The notes under the pieces are model-generated. The model was not told the origin of the DNA and did not search any database. It saw nothing but the letters and a program-made list of their open reading frames with translations. From an uncultured Clostridia bacterium (GTDB lineage: Bacteria; Bacillota; Clostridia; Oscillospirales; Ruminococcaceae), in contig CANDVA010000019.1 in NCBI GenBank assembly GCA_947389015.1, positions 1-53,389 on the forward strand: a stretch of 53,389 nt of DNA. The letters are read 5' to 3'. How positions within the stretch are numbered: the first letter of the stretch is position 1; each line of letters opens with the position of its first letter. The position numbers and the translations under genes are program-made. This document shows positions 52,554 to 53,389 of the stretch, piece after piece.

Positions 52554-53249
52554 ATGTCAATGAGTAACAACGAAATCATTTCAAGAGCGCTGTGGGAAGC
52601 ATTGCAATCAGATATATTGGTGTATGAAAAACTGCCGGATCATAAATTTTCACGTCGGTTTAAATCTAAAATGAAAAAAATGATCTCCAATTATCTTTCA
52701 CCCTTAACCAAATCGTCTGAAAAAAGCATACCTTTAAAAAGAAAGATTACATTAGTCTTTCTTGCCATTATACTGATGCTGTTTATGATGGGGGCTGCTC
52801 TTACGGTATATAAGTTGTGGAACTATTACCATTTTGAAGATTTTAGTCTGTATTCAATATTAAATATCGACAGCAGCGGTAATTTTCCCGCCGAGTTGGT
52901 AGAACGTTATGAGATTGGCGCAGACATGAGCGGGTTTACCAAAAACGTTTATTTAGACGAGTTTTTCAGCTATTGTGTAGAGTATAAAAGCCTTGACGGA
53001 ACAGTTCAAATAAATTTTGAACAGAATGTCAAGGATGCTATTCAAAATATGCTTCTAAATACTGAAGACGCAAATGTGATGCCAACAGAGGTAGAGATAA
53101 ATGGCTGTCGCGGCATATTTTTTGAAACCCGTTATGAAACAATGGTGCTTATTTGGGATGTGGGTGATTACATCATATATCTATCGTCATTCGGAGTTGG
53201 TAAAAATGACCTGTTTTCGCTTGCAAAAACTGTGCAAAAAGTAGAATAA
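52554..53249 (+). CDS. Membrane protein partnered with the sigma factor (anti-sigma-like)
   Basis: A 231-residue protein: a cytoplasmic N-terminus of about 65 residues (HKFSRRFKSKMKKM), one membrane span (about 67-87, ITLVFLAIILMLFMMGAAL) and an extracellular domain of about 140 residues ending VEINGCRGIFFETRYETMVL, resembling DUF4367-type sensor domains. The ATG at 52554 has AAGGAGG 10 nt upstream; a GTG at 52548 is in frame but too close. The pair with the upstream sigma factor suggests an anti-sigma or surface sensor. A zinc-binding anti-sigma (ZAS) motif is not visible. Confidence 0.7.
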   Translation: MSMSNNEIISRALWEALQSDILVYEKLPDHKFSRRFKSKMKKMISNYLSPLTKSSEKSIPLKRKITLVFLAIILMLFMMGAALTVYKLWNYYHFEDFSLYSILNIDSSGNFPAELVERYEIGADMSGFTKNVYLDEFFSYCVEYKSLDGTVQINFEQNVKDAIQNMLLNTEDANVMPTEVEINGCRGIFFETRYETMVLIWDVGDYIIYLSSFGVGKNDLFSLAKTVQKVE

Positions 53250-53253
53250 CAAG

Positions 53254-53289
53254 AATTTCGACAAAACATTGCAATGTTTTGTCGAAATT
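53254..53289. repeat. Perfect 36-bp palindrome
   Basis: AATTTCGACAAAACATTG at 53254-53271 is followed directly by its exact reverse complement (CAATGTTTTGTCGAAATT). No T tract extends beyond the stem, but the stem itself is AT-rich and lies 5 nt after the stop of the anti-sigma-like gene. It could be a terminator acting in both directions, or the edge of a mobile segment. A second, unrelated promoter follows. Confidence 0.85.
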
Positions 53290-53353
53290 TACTGTTTACA
53301 TTATAAAGAGCAATCTTATAATTCAAAAAAGAAGTGATGTTGTATAATAAAAC

Positions 53354-53383
53354 TTGACACAATCCATGTAATAGAATTATAAT
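53354..53383 (+). promoter_or_regulatory. Promoter pointing out of the window
   Basis: TTGACA (53354-53359) and TATAAT (53378-53383) with an 18-nt spacer. The gene it serves starts beyond the right edge. The stretch before it (53290-53353) is AT-rich and holds no gene. Confidence 0.75.
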
Positions 53384-53389
53384 GAAAAG

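Overview
This window reads as chromosomal DNA of a Gram-positive Clostridia bacterium, most likely an Oscillospirales/Ruminococcaceae-type gut anaerobe. The support is a T-box-controlled pheST operon, an infC-rpmI-rplT operon behind an attenuator, the rnc / radical SAM / smc / ftsY order, a CD1247-type protein after efp, near-consensus SigA promoters with 17-nt spacers, frequent TTG starts and strong GGAGG ribosome binding sites. Taxonomy is inferred from gene order and style, not from a marker search. Nearly all genes are on the + strand; the exceptions are an MFS transporter, a decayed gene and a RecA/RepA-like ATPase.

Left edge (1-5.4 kb): G/C homopolymers and a palindrome, a ribbon-helix-helix regulator with downstream hairpins and a truncated gene (the remnant of a mobile segment), a divergent MFS transporter / AraC regulator pair, and two tandem paralogous sugar-transfer-type ATP-grasp ligases.

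Core block (5.4-39 kb): a Cof-type HAD phosphatase, recO, a double-zinc-ribbon membrane protein, mutS2, a metallo-beta-lactamase-fold hydrolase; T-box-pheS-pheT; an AT-rich P-loop kinase; enolase with its ribosome binding site inside a hairpin; infC (apparent ATC start)-rpmI-rplT; a SPOUT RNA methyltransferase; topA-trmFO-plsX-rnc-radical SAM-smc-ftsY; a GNAT/nucleoside-phosphorylase fusion; rdgB-yhbY-nadD-yqeK-rsfS; rpsU; yqeG, a TIM-barrel endonuclease IV-like protein, aroQ, an M24 peptidase homologue that has lost most of its metal ligands, efp and a CD1247-type protein. The genes serve translation, DNA maintenance, lipid initiation, NAD synthesis and chromosome and protein targeting, and most are translationally coupled by short overlaps.

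Accessory block (39-49.1 kb): a HisC-like aminotransferase, a small C39-like protein, four GNAT acetyltransferases (two a tandem duplication), an O-acetylhomoserine sulfhydrylase, a DUF4180 protein, a ProX-type deacylase, a RidA-family protein, an ABC-F ATPase with one ATP site degenerate, a DEDDh exonuclease and a HAD hydrolase.

Right edge (49.1-53.4 kb): a decayed gene, a cluster of GTTACCGTCACC repeats, a RecA/RepA-like ATPase divergent from a DUF6076 gene with a 14-bp inverted repeat between their promoters, an ECF-like sigma factor with a membrane partner, a perfect 36-bp palindrome, and a promoter pointing out of the window. This edge looks like the replication or regulatory part of an integrated element without a visible integrase.

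I could not pick out one clearly new multi-gene system. The strongest unusual signals are the pseudo-M24 peptidase beside efp, the GNAT-nucleoside phosphorylase fusion, the asymmetric ABC-F protein, the enolase hairpin, the infC start, and the repeat-flanked ATPase/DUF6076 module.
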